Assembly: GCF_027172205.1 (NCBI RefSeq)
Contig: NC_070611.1
Location: 39,552,979-39,616,978, forward strand
Length of the DNA stretch: 64,000 nucleotides
Source: Podarcis raffonei
Taxonomy: Eukaryota > Chordata > Lepidosauria > Squamata > Lacertidae
Direction of reading: 5' to 3'
In this document: positions 46,829 through 58,252 of the stretch, one piece after another
Position numbering within the stretch: position 1 is the first letter of the stretch
Layout of the letters: each line of letters starts with the position of its first letter
The notes under the pieces: generated by a model
Databases searched by the model: none
The model's input: only the letters and a program-made list of their open reading frames with translations
What the model was told of the DNA's origin: nothing
Translations under genes and position numbers: made by a program

Positions 46829-47250
46829 CGGGGAAGGCGGGTGGCGGCGGGGGGCTGTGGAAAACGCCCCTCTCCAAAGGGCCACGCGGACCACCGGGGC
46901 AGAGGGCACGGGTGCAGCCGGGGCGAAGGCAGCCGCAACTCGGGAACTCCTCGGGCGAGCTCCCGGCCTCCGTTAACAGTGGAGAAGGGACGGAGCAGGA
47001 ACCCCCTTCCTCTTCTTTTTGTCAATGAATCCTCGAATGAACCTCCCTAACCGCCTCTGCTTTTTTGCTTCTCCCGAATAAAAATCCAGTTAAATGTGCT
47101 CAGATGCCTTTCTTCCGTGCAGCAAAAGGAAATGCATTTAAATAACTAGTTAGAGAGAAGAGACAGACCCTACTCTCGCTACCGGTGTTATTGCTTTGCC
47201 TGCTTCTCACATCTTGCTTCACGGCCCCCCTTCTCCTCCTCTTTCTTCCT
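46829..47250 (-). other. DUSP6: DUSP6 5'UTR (predicted, about 420 nt)
   Basis: The start site is inferred at about 47250 from the TATA-like box at 47277-47284. The leader would contain two upstream ATGs (47212 and 47137), both closed by stops before the main start. No in-frame ATG precedes 46828. Confidence 0.5.
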
Positions 47251-47276
47251 AAGTCCTCGAGATGCGATCAATGTCC

Positions 47277-47284
47277 CTTTTAAT
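47277..47284 (-). promoter_or_regulatory. TATA-like box of DUSP6
   Basis: The minus strand reads ATTAAAAG within a GC-rich setting. This would place transcription start near 47250. A CTG/CAG triplet run (47299-47324) lies just upstream. Inferred from position only. Confidence 0.4.
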
Positions 47285-47417
47285 CAGCCCTGCACGCTCT
47301 GCTGCTGCTGCTGCTGCCGCTGCTCTCCTCCTCGCTTCGCCCCTTCCACCCCGCGCCAGGCAGTTCCTCAATGGATACAAACATGGAACGTCTCAATGGA
47401 TACATTCTCTCGACTGG

Positions 47418-47422
47418 CCAAT
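47418..47422 (+). promoter_or_regulatory. CCAAT box in DUSP6 promoter
   Basis: CCAAT in the context GGCCAATCAGCG, an excellent NF-Y site (orientation-independent), about 170 bp upstream of the inferred start. Confidence 0.5.
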
Positions 47423-47443
47423 CAGCGCTCGCGGAAGGGGCTG

Positions 47444-47540
47444 TTTCCGTGGAGACGGGCCGGCTGGAACAGGTTGTGTTGATGAATTGTTAATGAGTTT
47501 GTCATTCACAAAAACGGAAAGGAATTTCCGCTCCGGATAA
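47444..47540. promoter_or_regulatory. ETS-site cluster in DUSP6 promoter
   Basis: ETS-type GGA(A/T) cores recur here: TTTCCGT at 47444-47450, ACGGAAAGGAA from 47514, TTTCCG near 47525-47530 and CCGGAT near 47533-47538. DUSP6 is a known ETS-driven, ERK-inducible gene, so the position fits. Between them lies an AT-rich homeobox-like stretch (TTAATGAG). Confidence 0.55.
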
Positions 47541-48149
47541 GCCGAGTGCAAACAAGCAGCAACAGCAGCTCAGCGGGAGGAAGGAGGGAAAGGAAGGCGC
47601 GGGGGGAGAAGAGAGGGAGGAGGAGGAGGTGGAGAGCTAAGAGGGGAAGACACACAGCCGCTAGAGCTGCGCGTCTGCGGCTCGAGTTTCCTTCTGTTGC
47701 AGCTCACGCAGAGCAGCCCAGCGATTACACAACAAATGGTCCAATTAGAGGAGGAACAAAAGGCAGCCTCTCCTCTTCGGTGTTTTCGCTGCACAAGCGC
47801 GCTCGTTAAGGGCACTTCGCAGCCGCGCTTTTCCTCCTTCGGGCTCTCTTCGCAGCGAAGCGAGGGAACTTTTGGGACACCTCGCGTTGCTTTTGCAGGG
47901 CTGATAAGATGCAAGAGGAGGGGGTGCCTTTTGCAAGCATTAGGGGACCCCCCCGTCCCTTCCCTTGGATTTTTTTTCCCGTGGGCGAAACGGGAATAAT
48001 GACTGACCGACGCGTGCACGCTTTATTTTCCGCTCTCTACAAACACGTGCGCTGATAGTAACCATAATACATGCGGGCACACAAGTCCTCCAAGTCAGGA
48101 GACTGGAATTGAGAAAAGGAAGCGGGGGGGGGGAGCCCGATCGCGCCAG

Positions 48150-48420
48150 TGCCAGTGAGTGACCTCAAAAAGTCAGCTACGAGAAAGCGCGCCGCCGGCT
48201 TGCTGCGAGAGCCTGAGGTTTTATTCTCCCCTCCGGGCAAGCCGAGTTAATTGTGGAAGAAGGAGCCGGCTTTTCATTAGAGCGGAGCGTGGGCCGGAGT
48301 TAATGGGTAGCGGAGCGGACAGAGCCGCTTGGCATTTGCAAGGGTGGCTGCTGGCGCTCGGTAATTGTGGCCCATTGTTCCCACAGCCTGAAATCCAGGC
48401 CGGGAGAGCGGCTCTTCCTC
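48150..48420. promoter_or_regulatory. candidate upstream regulatory element
   Basis: About 0.9-1.2 kb upstream of the inferred DUSP6 start. It contains homeobox-like TTAATTG and TAATTG words, a SOX-like CATTGTTC and an RBPJ-like TTCCCACA in an otherwise GC-rich setting. Function is inferred from motif density only. Confidence 0.3.
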
Positions 48421-48720
48421 CCCCTTCGGCCCGGGCGCTTTTCTTGCTATTAACCCTTCCTGGGCTCCCAAAAGGAATATTTCCCACGCATTAAACCCAT
48501 TTCCCCGCGGAAGTGCTGCGTCTGCTACCGCTTACTGGAGGGGGCCTTGGGGGAGTCCTCGGCGGAGTCCGATCCCCCCCCCACGCGTGTTTCCTCAGAC
48601 GGGGCCAGCTTCCAAGAGGGTTCGCCTGCTCGAAAAAGAGGAGCAAGGGCGAATTCTTTGCGAGGGAGCCGAGAGGCCAGCAAGCCACCCCTCAAGTTCG
48701 AGCAGGCACCTGACGAAGTG

Positions 48721-49411
48721 GTGCTTTAGCTCAGCGGAAGCTCCAGCCCCCATAAGCTCATCGGTTAGTCTTTAAGCACACAGGGCTCTCTGCTCTTGGT
48801 TTGGTTACACGTCCTAAGGGCTGCTACACAGGGGCGTTGTTAAGGGGTTGGCTACGTTGGCCCCCGCCAAGGACGCAGCAGTCCAGGCTGGGCGCAAAAA
48901 ACCCGCCTCTCAACAGCGATCCAGCTCCTTTCGAAGGGCGCAAGTACATCCTTAATGCTGCTACTACATGCATGTCAAAGATACAAGGGTGACAGGACTA
49001 CTCTCCGCCATCAAGTTTAATGCAAGCATTTGCTGGGCTACCCTGGGAAGAGGTTTTCTGCTTTTTCTCTACTGTCCCACAGTGATATGGGGGGGGGGGC
49101 TTTCTTAGAGAGTTGAGATTTTGCTAGGTATTACAAATGGGGGGAGCTGACCAGAGTGGCTGGGGCAATCCAGTAAGATGGGCACCATATATTATATTAT
49201 TATTTATTTCAGTGCATCGGTGTGGTCTGGTAGGGAAAATGCCCTTGGGTAGCCAAGTTAGGTGCACCTGGGTGTTGTTGACCTGCAGTGGGACACAAAC
49301 ATCGCTATATGGATTTGGCTTCTAAACTGCTGTTGTGATTATGATGGTGGTGATTCATTTGTAAAATGAAGTGAGAGGTTCCTGCAGTCCCCTGACCAGA
49401 AAGGCCTAGAA
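48721..49411. other. intergenic, upstream flank of DUSP6
   Basis: Falls from the CpG island to AT-rich DNA. A 75-bp L2 3' end sits at 49141-49215. Nothing else is recognised. Confidence 0.6.
49141..49215 (+). mobile_element. L2-type LINE, extreme 3' end
   Basis: GACCAGAGTGGCTGGGGCAA, then AGATGGGCACCATATATTAT: the last about 75 bp of the L2 3' UTR. Confidence 0.7.
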
Positions 49412-49664
49412 TATGGGTAGGCAAACTAAGGCTCGGAGGCCAGATCTGGCCCAGTCGCCTTCTAAATCCGGCCCACGGACAGTCTGGGAATCAGTGGTTT
49501 TTTACATGAGTAGAATGTGTCCTTTTATTTAAAATGCATCTCTGGGTTATTTGTGGGGCATAGGAATTGGTTCATCCACCCCCCAAAAAAATAGTCTGAC
49601 CCCCCCCCACAAGGTCTGAGGGACAGTGGACCGGCCCCCTGCTGAAAAAGTTTGCTGACCCCTG
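49412..49664. mobile_element. hAT (Charlie-like) element, 253 bp
   Basis: A perfect 8-bp duplication GCCTAGAA flanks it at 49404-49411 and 49665-49672. Right end TTTGCTGACCCCTG; left end GGGTAGGCAAAC. Same family as 6448-6699. Confidence 0.93.
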
Positions 49665-49672
49665 GCCTAGAA

Positions 49673-50804
49673 GATGGAGCACTTCTTTATTTGGGCTGGC
49701 TTTTAAGTCATTCCCAGGCAGAAACATAACAGCACAACAAGATAAAGCAACTTAAGATTTCTTGCTACACATGCACACCCTTGTGCTTTCCCACTCTGTC
49801 CACTTTCCTTCCTCCCCAGAGCGCATTAGGTCACATCAAACGCTAATAGCGGAATATCCTGTTCCCACATAATGGGAGAACGTGTGGGAGTTGCCAGGAT
49901 GATTGTGTTGTCCACGACATCGGCTTTTATTGATCTGATAGAAGTTAGTTTCCCCTGCCCCTTCAGCACAGTATAGGAAGGAGGGGGTGTATGCCACTAG
50001 GAACTTCTACTATTGTGTGTGTGGCCTGGGTGATAAAAAAAGTTGCAGGAGGGGGGTGGGCAGTTGCTGGAAAGGAATGTCGCCCAGCAAGCTTCAACTG
50101 GACTGGTAACAGGCGGAGCAAGTCACAAGGACTTTACTCTGAAACAAGGCATATAAATGACCATCCCTTTTGAGACCATAACAATAGGGAGAAGACCAAA
50201 CCATCAGGCTGCACAGCTCCTTTGAATAATCTGCATGAATTATATCTATGGGGATCACTGTGATATACTGTGAACACATAGGATCATTCCAGTATGCAGT
50301 ATGGTATGTTGCAGGTCCTAAGATATGCCTCATCTGTGATACCTTGGGGGCAATATTAGGTTAGCAACAGAGAGACAACAATAGCGGGGAGAATAGGAGC
50401 GTGAAACTGGATTTGTAATAAAAGACCTGTGACCTGACCCAAACCAAACGTTTCTAATTTGCTGAAAAGCTTATACTACAGGATGGTGGGTTTTTCAGCA
50501 AGTGTCTATAGTTTCATCAGAACTGATTCTTTATTCAAACTAGTTGTTTTTACCTGCTGAATAGAGGCTACTTAGATGTTTTAAATGGTTATGGATGAGA
50601 TTAATCAGGGCTGTAAGAGAAAAATGGTATCGGCAAATTGCGCAATGGGAAGGAAATGACCTAACTCTAATGGAGTCACTTCTCTTATTTTGGAAAGATT
50701 CTCCAATATCACACCCTTTAAACAAAAGTTTCCTGGTTGGCTGATGGGTTTATGAAGTTACAAATAAAATTTGCATCATATATCGGATGTGATGTTGCTT
50801 TGTT
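49673..50804. other. intergenic, nothing recognised
   Basis: Unique DNA. Confidence 0.5.
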
Positions 50805-51062
50805 ATTAATTTGTATATCGGCTTTCTTCCAAGGAGCTTAGAATTACGGCACAGTCCTGCTCATATCTACCCAGAGGTAGTCCCTACTGAATTCAAGTAG
50901 ATTTACTCTCTGGTACAGGTGTATAAGATTGCGACCTTTGCCTCACAACAACCCTGTGGGCAATAGTGGCAAGCCCCCAAACAGCCAGTGAGTTTCATAG
51001 CTGAAGAGGAATCTAAATCTGGGTCTCCTCAGCTCAAAAACCATGCCCTAAGCAAGGCTTTC
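50805..51062 (-). mobile_element. CORE-type SINE interrupted by a foldback MITE
   Basis: The 3' part (TATATCGGCTTTCTTCCAAG) lies at 50805-50842 and the rest from 50938 (CCTCACAACAACCCTGTGGG). Between them, 50843-50937 carries a degenerate ATCTACCCAGAGGTAGTCCC foldback repeat. Confidence 0.65.
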
Positions 51063-52892
51063 TTCTTTCTTTCATTGCTGCAACGGGTTCTGTAGATCAA
51101 AGAACATTTTGGAGGTGGCACGGGGTGAAGGAAGACTCAACCAAATGGCGCTTCTTTTTGTTCTCGGAGTCTGACTGATTTACATTTAGTTCTGACAGGG
51201 ATGTGATGTGACAGGCAAGCTGCTGCGCCATTGGCAGCTAGAGGGCGTGACGCTTGGGCAGTTGACTTGCTTTTTTTATAAAAAAAATACCCCAGAGGTA
51301 CAGGTTGTGCTGGAGGCAATGGGTGAGTAGCTGGCTTAGACTGAACCGCAGGATGATGCCGGAAGCCAATCGGAAACAGCATGTTCTAATTATGAAACAT
51401 GCACGAGCCCTAATGGGGGGGGCATATCCACAACAGTCTGTAAGATTGTAAGAACAACTCTGCTGGCTGAAGACTCATCTCAGCCAGTGCTCTGCTTTCA
51501 AAGTGGCCAACCATATGCCCATGAGAAGCCTCCGAACAGAACCTGAACCACTGCATCACGGTCCCCTACTTGCAAATTTCAGTAACTCGTGTTCACAGCT
51601 ATATTGTTCCAACAGGGGAGGTACAGCATCACCACCATGTTCTGTTGCTGTTGCTGGCTCATCCTCCATGAAGTTGTCTCATCCTTTTTTAAAGCCATCC
51701 AAGTCTGTTTTTAAAATTCATGCACATTTACTTGGAAGCCAGTTCCATTGAACTCGCTGTTTTGTAGAATTTGGGTTGATCCCTATAAGGCAGGTGAGGA
51801 AAATCTTTTGCCCTCCAGTAATTGCTGGACTACAACTTCCATCATCCTTGACCAGGCTTGCTTTGCTGGGGCTGATGGGTATTATTGCTCTACTATAGAT
51901 CGGTTGCAATATAGTTCTGTCATTTTAACCCCTACCTTAGAGGCATGTGGCTTGCTCTTCTTTTACCTGGTCCTCTCTAAAGATCCCCAAAGTGTAAACT
52001 TCTTCCTCATGACACAGCACTAAAAACTCTTAACTGTTCTCTCTGTAAAAGAGTTGTTTTCTTCTGGGTTTCCAGGCTCCTCTTATTCCAAGCTTCTCTC
52101 TAGGTAGTTGCTCTGACCCCTCGGGACTTAAGTCACAAGAGAACTGAAGGGTTGTTTTATAATCTGAAGAAAGTAAACAACTTCCAGTTTTCAACACCAG
52201 TGCAAAAGTTAAAATGACAGGGGGGAAAATGACAGGAAAAAAATGTTGCTTTTCTGCAGTTCACATTAGGGAGACAGATGTGTTCCAACAAACAGGCCTT
52301 GCTGTTCCAAAATGGGGGCAATTAAGATGCCATCATAGATAAAATAACCTAGTTTTCATGTGGAAGTTTTCTGTAGGGAGTTGAAATAACGTATATACAG
52401 AAGCACAAGCCCAAAACAGCCAAGAGCAGGTGTTCAGGGTTGTATAAAACCCTGAACCAGATTGTACAAAAACCTGCTGGATAGCTAGCTGTTATGATAC
52501 GTATGAAACAAAGTTGTTTTTGCTCACCTGTTTATTGGAAAGGACTAACACTCATAAGTTTAGGAAGACTTTTTACTATCTTTAGATTTTTATGGGCTAT
52601 GTAGCAAATGGTGCTTTATGACAAGTAACAAGATTTTTCATCCCCATTACAGGTGGTGCTGTTACACTGCTCATAAAACCATTCATTTTTCTCAGTTTAT
52701 TATATTAATATAGTGGGCTAAGTGCCACAGGTATTGCACAAAGACTGGTTGAAGTGAGTCTTCTTTTCCCTGTGGATTTTAGCCTAGAGTCAATTTTAAA
52801 AAGAGAAACTTGCGAGCCCCCTCCTCTGCTCTGCTTCATGCATGTGGCCAAGACACAGGCCTACCTTACTGAACCCTGGTGTCTCACATCCC
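51063..52892. other. intergenic
   Basis: A foldback hAT-like fragment (CTGGACTACAACTTCCATCA) lies at about 51791-51890. Otherwise unique. Confidence 0.5.
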
Positions 52893-53112
52893 AGGGTGAG
52901 CCAGCATGGTATAGTAGCAATTAGAGTGTCTGAATAGAACCTGGGAGACCAGGATTCAAATCCCTGCTTGGGCATGAAGCTCACTGGGTAACCTTGGGCC
53001 AGTATAACCTACCTCACAGTTTTGTGAGAATCAGATGACGAGGGGAAGAAGCACGTATGCCACTCTGAGCTCCTTGAAGGAAAAGGTGGGATATAACTGC
53101 AGTAGATAAATC
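52893..53112 (+). mobile_element. CORE-type SINE, near full length
   Basis: tRNA-like head GCCAGCATGGTATAGTAGCA with GGATTCAAATCCC B box, CACTGGGTAACCTTGGGCCA CORE block, and an L2-like tail GGTGGGATATAACTGCAGTA. Confidence 0.88.
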
Positions 53113-53140
53113 ACAATTAGCTCTTAAATAGGGTGGTTAC

Positions 53141-53483
53141 GGGACGCGGAGCCCAGGACTTGCCCAGGACTTGCCGATCAGAAGGTCGGCGGTTCAAATC
53201 CCCGCGACGGGGTGAGCTCCCGTTCCTCGGTCCCTGCTCCTGCCAACCTAGCAGTTCGAAAGCACGTCAAAGTGTGAGTAGATAAATAGGTACTGCTCCA
53301 GCGGGAAGGTAAACGGCATTTCCGTGCGCTCCTCTGGTTTGTCAGAAGCGGCTTAGTCATACTGGCCACATGACCCGGAAGCTGTACGCTGGCTCCCTCG
53401 GCCAATAAAGTGAGATGAGCGCCACAACCCCAGAGTCGGTCATGACTGGACCTAATGGTCAGGTGGCCCTTTACCTTTACCTT
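53141..53483 (+). mobile_element. Sauria-type SINE, copy 7, with rearranged head
   Basis: A perfect 12-bp target duplication TAGGGTGGTTAC lies at 53129-53140 and 53484-53495. The A-box part of the head is missing, and GCCCAGGACTT is tandemly repeated. Confidence 0.95.
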
Positions 53484-53846
53484 TAGGGTGGTTACACCTG
53501 GTATAACCAAGTGAAGAAAGGTAAATGAACAATCTGATTTAGGATAATCTGCCATTCCTTGTTCCTCAGGTTCTTCCACACTTCCTCCTTCTTCCTGTAA
53601 TGGGCAAAGCAGACAATTATATCACAGTGGGGGTGGGGGTGGGGAGCTCCCTCCTTCAGTTTGGGTTCAAGTGCTCTGAGTGCCCATTCAAAATCATCAG
53701 CAGAGATTATGAGGTCTGGAAGCAGTGATTTAAGCCAAAGGGCAATAAATTGTGCAGGATCATTCTCTTCCATTCCCTTGTCAAAAAAATAGTAAATATA
53801 AATTCATTCTCCTTTCGATTTTCTGCCATCTTCAAGCTTGTTGCAT

Positions 53847-53950
53847 ATATCTATATCTATCTATCTATCATCTATCTATCTATCTATCTATATCTATCTA
53901 TCATCTATCTATCTATCATCTATCTATCTAATCTATCTAATCTATCTATA
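53847..53950. repeat. (TATC)n array
   Basis: About 100 bp of TATC units with TCA interruptions. Confidence 0.96.
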
Positions 53951-56900
53951 TTTTAATTCTTCGCTCTTTTTTTGTCATGGATTTTTGGCTCAGTTCTTTT
54001 GTTGCTGTCGTTATTTCTGTTACAGTGTCAAACCTTGTATTAAATTCTGTCAGTTTCATGCTTCCATTGGAAGCATTAATTCCTTCCAAGTATTTTTAAT
54101 AAGCTTCTTTATTGATTCTTGTTGTGCTGCAAATTCTTCTCGTAAGACAATGCTATGAGGTTGCGGTGGTGGGGGGGGTAGGCTATATGCAGACTCTTCT
54201 AATACATGGGCTCCCCTTCCAAGTCTTGGAATAGCCAGGTTATCTTCCTGGTGAGGTAATGCGTCATTAAGGTAACAAAGGAAGTGGATCTGTGCTAGAC
54301 AAATGGGTGGGGGCCCCTCCCCCCCGAATTGCTGGTAGTTAGAAAGAGAAAGGTCAGAGCTGAGAACAGAGAGTTGAGTGATGTGAGCTAAGCAGCAATG
54401 CAAATAAACCATCTATCATAAAGATACCACAGTCTCCACTGACCCTCATGCCGAAGGAAACACAAACTCTGGGTACCTAGAATCTCATGGTGCTCAGAGA
54501 TTGGGTTTGCATGCAATAATATTTTTAACACTTTCTTTCCCCAATGAAGATGAGGCCTCTTTTCAGGAAAGGGTGTCTTGGCTAGTGTCCTTGATGAAGT
54601 GAGCCTTCTATCTTGGGGCAGGCAGAATTGAGCGAGGTCTTTTATTTGCAGCTTTTCTGAATCCTCTTGCGTTCACCTCTCTCTTTCTTCAAGGCTTGAG
54701 GTGGGTTTTTTTAGACAGCAGGGCTTTTGCTCTCAACAGTTCTTCTGAGCCTTGGAGCAGAGCTTCAAGTTAAGTGGCAATCTTCTTTCTTTCCTGGCCA
54801 TGTCTCCCCCACCCACAGCTGCCATTCCTTGTTGGTCTGTACTCTATAGATTCTAATCAGGGTGTGTGTAATGGGGGAACTTGCAGACCCCACAGCTCCC
54901 CAATGTTGAGGATGCATTGCTACAGGAGAAGGGTCACACAGCATCTCTTTGCTCATTTTTGCAGAAAGGGATTGAAAGAGCTGGCCAGTAGTTCTCGCGA
55001 CTTCTGTACAAAAGCAAAATGGATGACACAGCCGATAGGCTGCTGTGAACACGCTGCTTTAACAAATGGGCACTGAGGGCAACTTCCTTGAATGACAAAG
55101 CTGGAACTCCGGGCCAATCAATGTATCAATCAATTACAGTTATTTATATCCTGGCTTTTGAGATACTTCCAAGGAGACTTATAAATAACACCCAGACACA
55201 TTTTTAAAGAGCTCAATAAACTATATCAACATGTAACAAGCCAACAGGACTTCCCCTTAGGCAGATAGCCCAGAGGTAGGATTGCAAAGTACAGCAAGTA
55301 TCGGCTCTGAGATGGTCTTTACCTTCCGACCTCTTTCCTGGAATGCTTCCCAGAGGGTAGTTGGTGGCCGATGGCCCTCTGGGTTGGGAAGAGTCTGACT
55401 GAAGTAGACTCTGAAGTGGTTTTCACCTGCTTCCGTCTCTCTCCCAGAATCCTTCGCTGTAACAAGACTTTAAAGTGGCATGACTAAACTTCCTTCAAAA
55501 GTCATATAAGAATGCCGTGCATCTTGAGGCAGGAGAATGGCATTCTGAAGGCTTCCTCTAGCCTGTACTTCTGCAAAACTGTTCTTCTGCCCCAGCTTTT
55601 TTCTTTTCTGCAGGGCACAGTTCAAGTTTTCAGATGGTGGTCCATAATATGGAAAAGGTTGCGGAACATTTGAGGATTTCTGCTCTTGGTCCTATGCTTG
55701 CTTTTTCCCCTCGTTGACAATGGAAGAAGTTAAGATTAGTTGTTCCAGCTCCTTTTCTGTTCATTCATGGAACTTGGACAGTTTTGCAAGAGGGCATGAA
55801 GAGTTTTCTGAAATGGGGCCTGTATAAGACGAAGTACTTTGCCAAACCTTTTGCATTTGCTAGATGAAGCTTTCCTTGAAGTGACACCCACTCCTTAACT
55901 TTCAGGATGGAATTTTGCATAATAGGAACACTCCATGACTCACACATGCAATTTTGAATGGTTTAGGGTCTATTCCAGTGTGTGGGTGTCTGTGTAGGGC
56001 AATTATGTAAGTGTCAGGATAGCTAAGAACTTTTGACATTTGTGGCAGCTTAGCAGAATTCCTCTCATGCTCTCAAATGCTTGTGTGAGGGATTTTACGC
56101 ACTGAACTTCCCATGCATCTATGAAATGATTAGCAGGATTTTTTTATTAATGTCTGATTTATTATTGTCTCAACACATTAGGGTACGTTGGTTTTAAAGA
56201 GAAAAAAACATTTTAGTGAGAAGAGAGTATTCTTATACAAATTGTCTGGAAACTGCATTATAGAATAAAGCTGTTCTATATTCCTGACATTTTCAATGCT
56301 AATTGAATTCAGCACATATTTGAAAGAGAATGTTTGGATATATTACATGTGGGACCTGCAACAAAATGCTGCAGCATGGTTGCTCACGTACACTATCCCA
56401 GCTTGTTACACTTAAAATAATATTAAATATTTCCTGTGAAATCTTGGACACAGCACCTAGTCTCCACGAAAAGCAGTGAAGGTAGGAAGGAAAAGGTTTA
56501 AAGATTTGCTGTTGCATCAATCTGGTTTTTATGACTTTAGTCAACTATTTTTACTGAGGCTTTCTCTTGAGCTCTATAAAATATACTTACACTTTCTTTT
56601 CATTTGTTCCCACAGCATGTGGCACAACCATGGGACTTCCTAGACAACAGCCTTACTGGGAAGTGAATCATTGCTATGAATCATCATCATTATTATTATT
56701 TAACGGATGAAAAATGGAAACTGAAATACTGGCCTACCTGTGGCTACTAAATCAGTTCATGGATGAAGGCAGCTTTGACCCCAGAGCTCTCAGGTCTGAT
56801 TCTATCAACCTGTGTATCCACTGGCCAAGGCTAGCCCTCCGCTAGCTATTGTGTATCACATTTCATGGAACAACACCATCCCCAAATCTCTTTGTTCAGC

Positions 56901-56954
56901 ACCTGAATAGCTCCCTTGCCTGGAGGCTTTCATAGAAACACACCTGAGACAGGG
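53951..56954. other. intergenic
   Basis: Mostly unique. A minus-strand LINE-tail-like fragment (TTATTTATATCCTGGCTTTT) lies at about 55122-55240. No coding signal. Confidence 0.5.
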
Positions 56955-57117
56955 GTTCAAGATTTACTGCTCAGCGGTAGAGCACATGCTTTGCATGCTT
57001 CAATTCCTGACATCCCTAGTTCAAGACAGCCAATGCGATGCTTTCTAGATGTTGTTCGACTCCAACTCCCATCATCCCTGTCCATTGCCCAAGTGGCTGG
57101 GGCTGATGGGATTTGAA
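56955..57117 (+). mobile_element. tRNA-SINE head followed by a foldback hAT-like fragment
   Basis: CTGCTCAGCGGTAGAGCACA is a SINE head. From 57028, TTCTAGATGTTGTTCGACTC, ACTCCCATCATCCCTG and GCTGGGGCTGATGGGATTTG belong to the foldback family of 59185. Confidence 0.6.
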
Positions 57118-57279
57118 GTAAATATATATGGAGGGCATGATGTTGGCGACCCTCTCCTAGTGGAAAGTATTAGCATTTCACTCCTCTGTTGCTGGATGTG
57201 TGATTGTTACATCACATGTCTGTGTAAGTATGAGAATGGAAGTCAGTCTTATTTCTTCCGCTGTACTGTACTTTTGTAC

Positions 57280-57325
<46 letters not shown>

Positions 57326-57901
57326 TTGAAGGAGAAGTGAAAGGACACCATGGTTGCTTTGTCCTGTATATATTGCTTAATAAATCACTTAGAATGTTAC
57401 ACTCACGCTCCATGATTGTTTCTGCTATACTCTGCTAGAGTGAGAATGCACATGTCATTTAATATGTGTCGCAAGTGCGCACCGGGACTGATTTGTGAAT
57501 GTCCCGGGCTGCGCTTCATCAGGAAGATGCCCGGAGAGGTCTGTCTCATTCTGAGGGCTGCGTGTGCCCCCCCCAGGTGTGTTCCAACAGAAAGGATCAA
57601 GGGACAGGTGCTGCAAGTAGGTTCTCCATGAGATCCTGAGCTTCTGCCACCAGTCGAAGGAGACAAGGTCTGATAGAAACCAATAAGATTGCTTCCAAAC
57701 TTCCTACCCTTTCTATAAATCAAATTCAAGCAAGTCACACTGACACCCTTGCCAGATAATACCCATTCTGCATTTGTAAGAACTCGGTCATTTAGTGTGA
57801 CAACCACTCACACTTTAGAACTCCCCGCCGTTTGAGATTAAGAAGGCTTCTTCGCTTTACTCCTTTTGGCTTCTGCTGAAATCATACTTGTTTTGAAGAG
57901 C
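57118..57901. other. intergenic with microsatellite
   Basis: GT run at 57286-57324, otherwise unique. The 134-codon minus-strand frame at 57403-57807 has no domain. Confidence 0.5.
57286..57324. repeat. (GT)n microsatellite
   Basis: About 19 GT units. Confidence 0.97.
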
Positions 57902-58252
57902 CGACATGGGTGGCGCTGTGGGTTAAACCACAGAGCCTAGGGCTTGCTGATCAGAAGGTCGGCGGTTCGAATCCCCGCGATGGGGTGAGCTCCTGTTGCT
58001 CGGTCCCTGCTCCTGCCAACCTAGCAGTTCGAAAGCACGCCAAAGTGCAAGTAGATAAATAGGTACCGCTCCAGCGGGAAGGTAAATGGCATTTCCATGC
58101 ACTGCTCTGGTTCACCTGAAGCAGCTTAGTCATGCTGGCCACATGACCTGGAAGCTGTACGCCGGCTCCCTCGGCCAATAAAGCGAGATGAGCACTGCAA
58201 CCCCAGAGTTGGCCACGACTGGACCTAATGCTCAGGGGTCCCTTTACCTTAC
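57902..58252 (+). mobile_element. Sauria-type SINE, copy 8
   Basis: Full-length plus-strand copy with intact B box GGTTCGAATCC and an ACCTTA-type end. No clear target duplication. Confidence 0.93.

Larger units (their letters stand above)
46150..48720. promoter_or_regulatory. CpG-island-like promoter block of DUSP6
   Basis: A sharp rise in GC and CpG content against AT-rich flanks, covering exon 1, the 5'UTR, the core promoter and about 1.4 kb upstream. No transposon is recognisable inside it, which is typical of vertebrate developmental-gene promoters. The long open frames on both strands are composition effects. Confidence 0.75.

Noticed and set aside
46829-46909. In-frame N-terminal extension of DUSP6
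   Set aside because: It would begin at GTG (46909), not ATG, and has no counterpart in known DUSP6 proteins.
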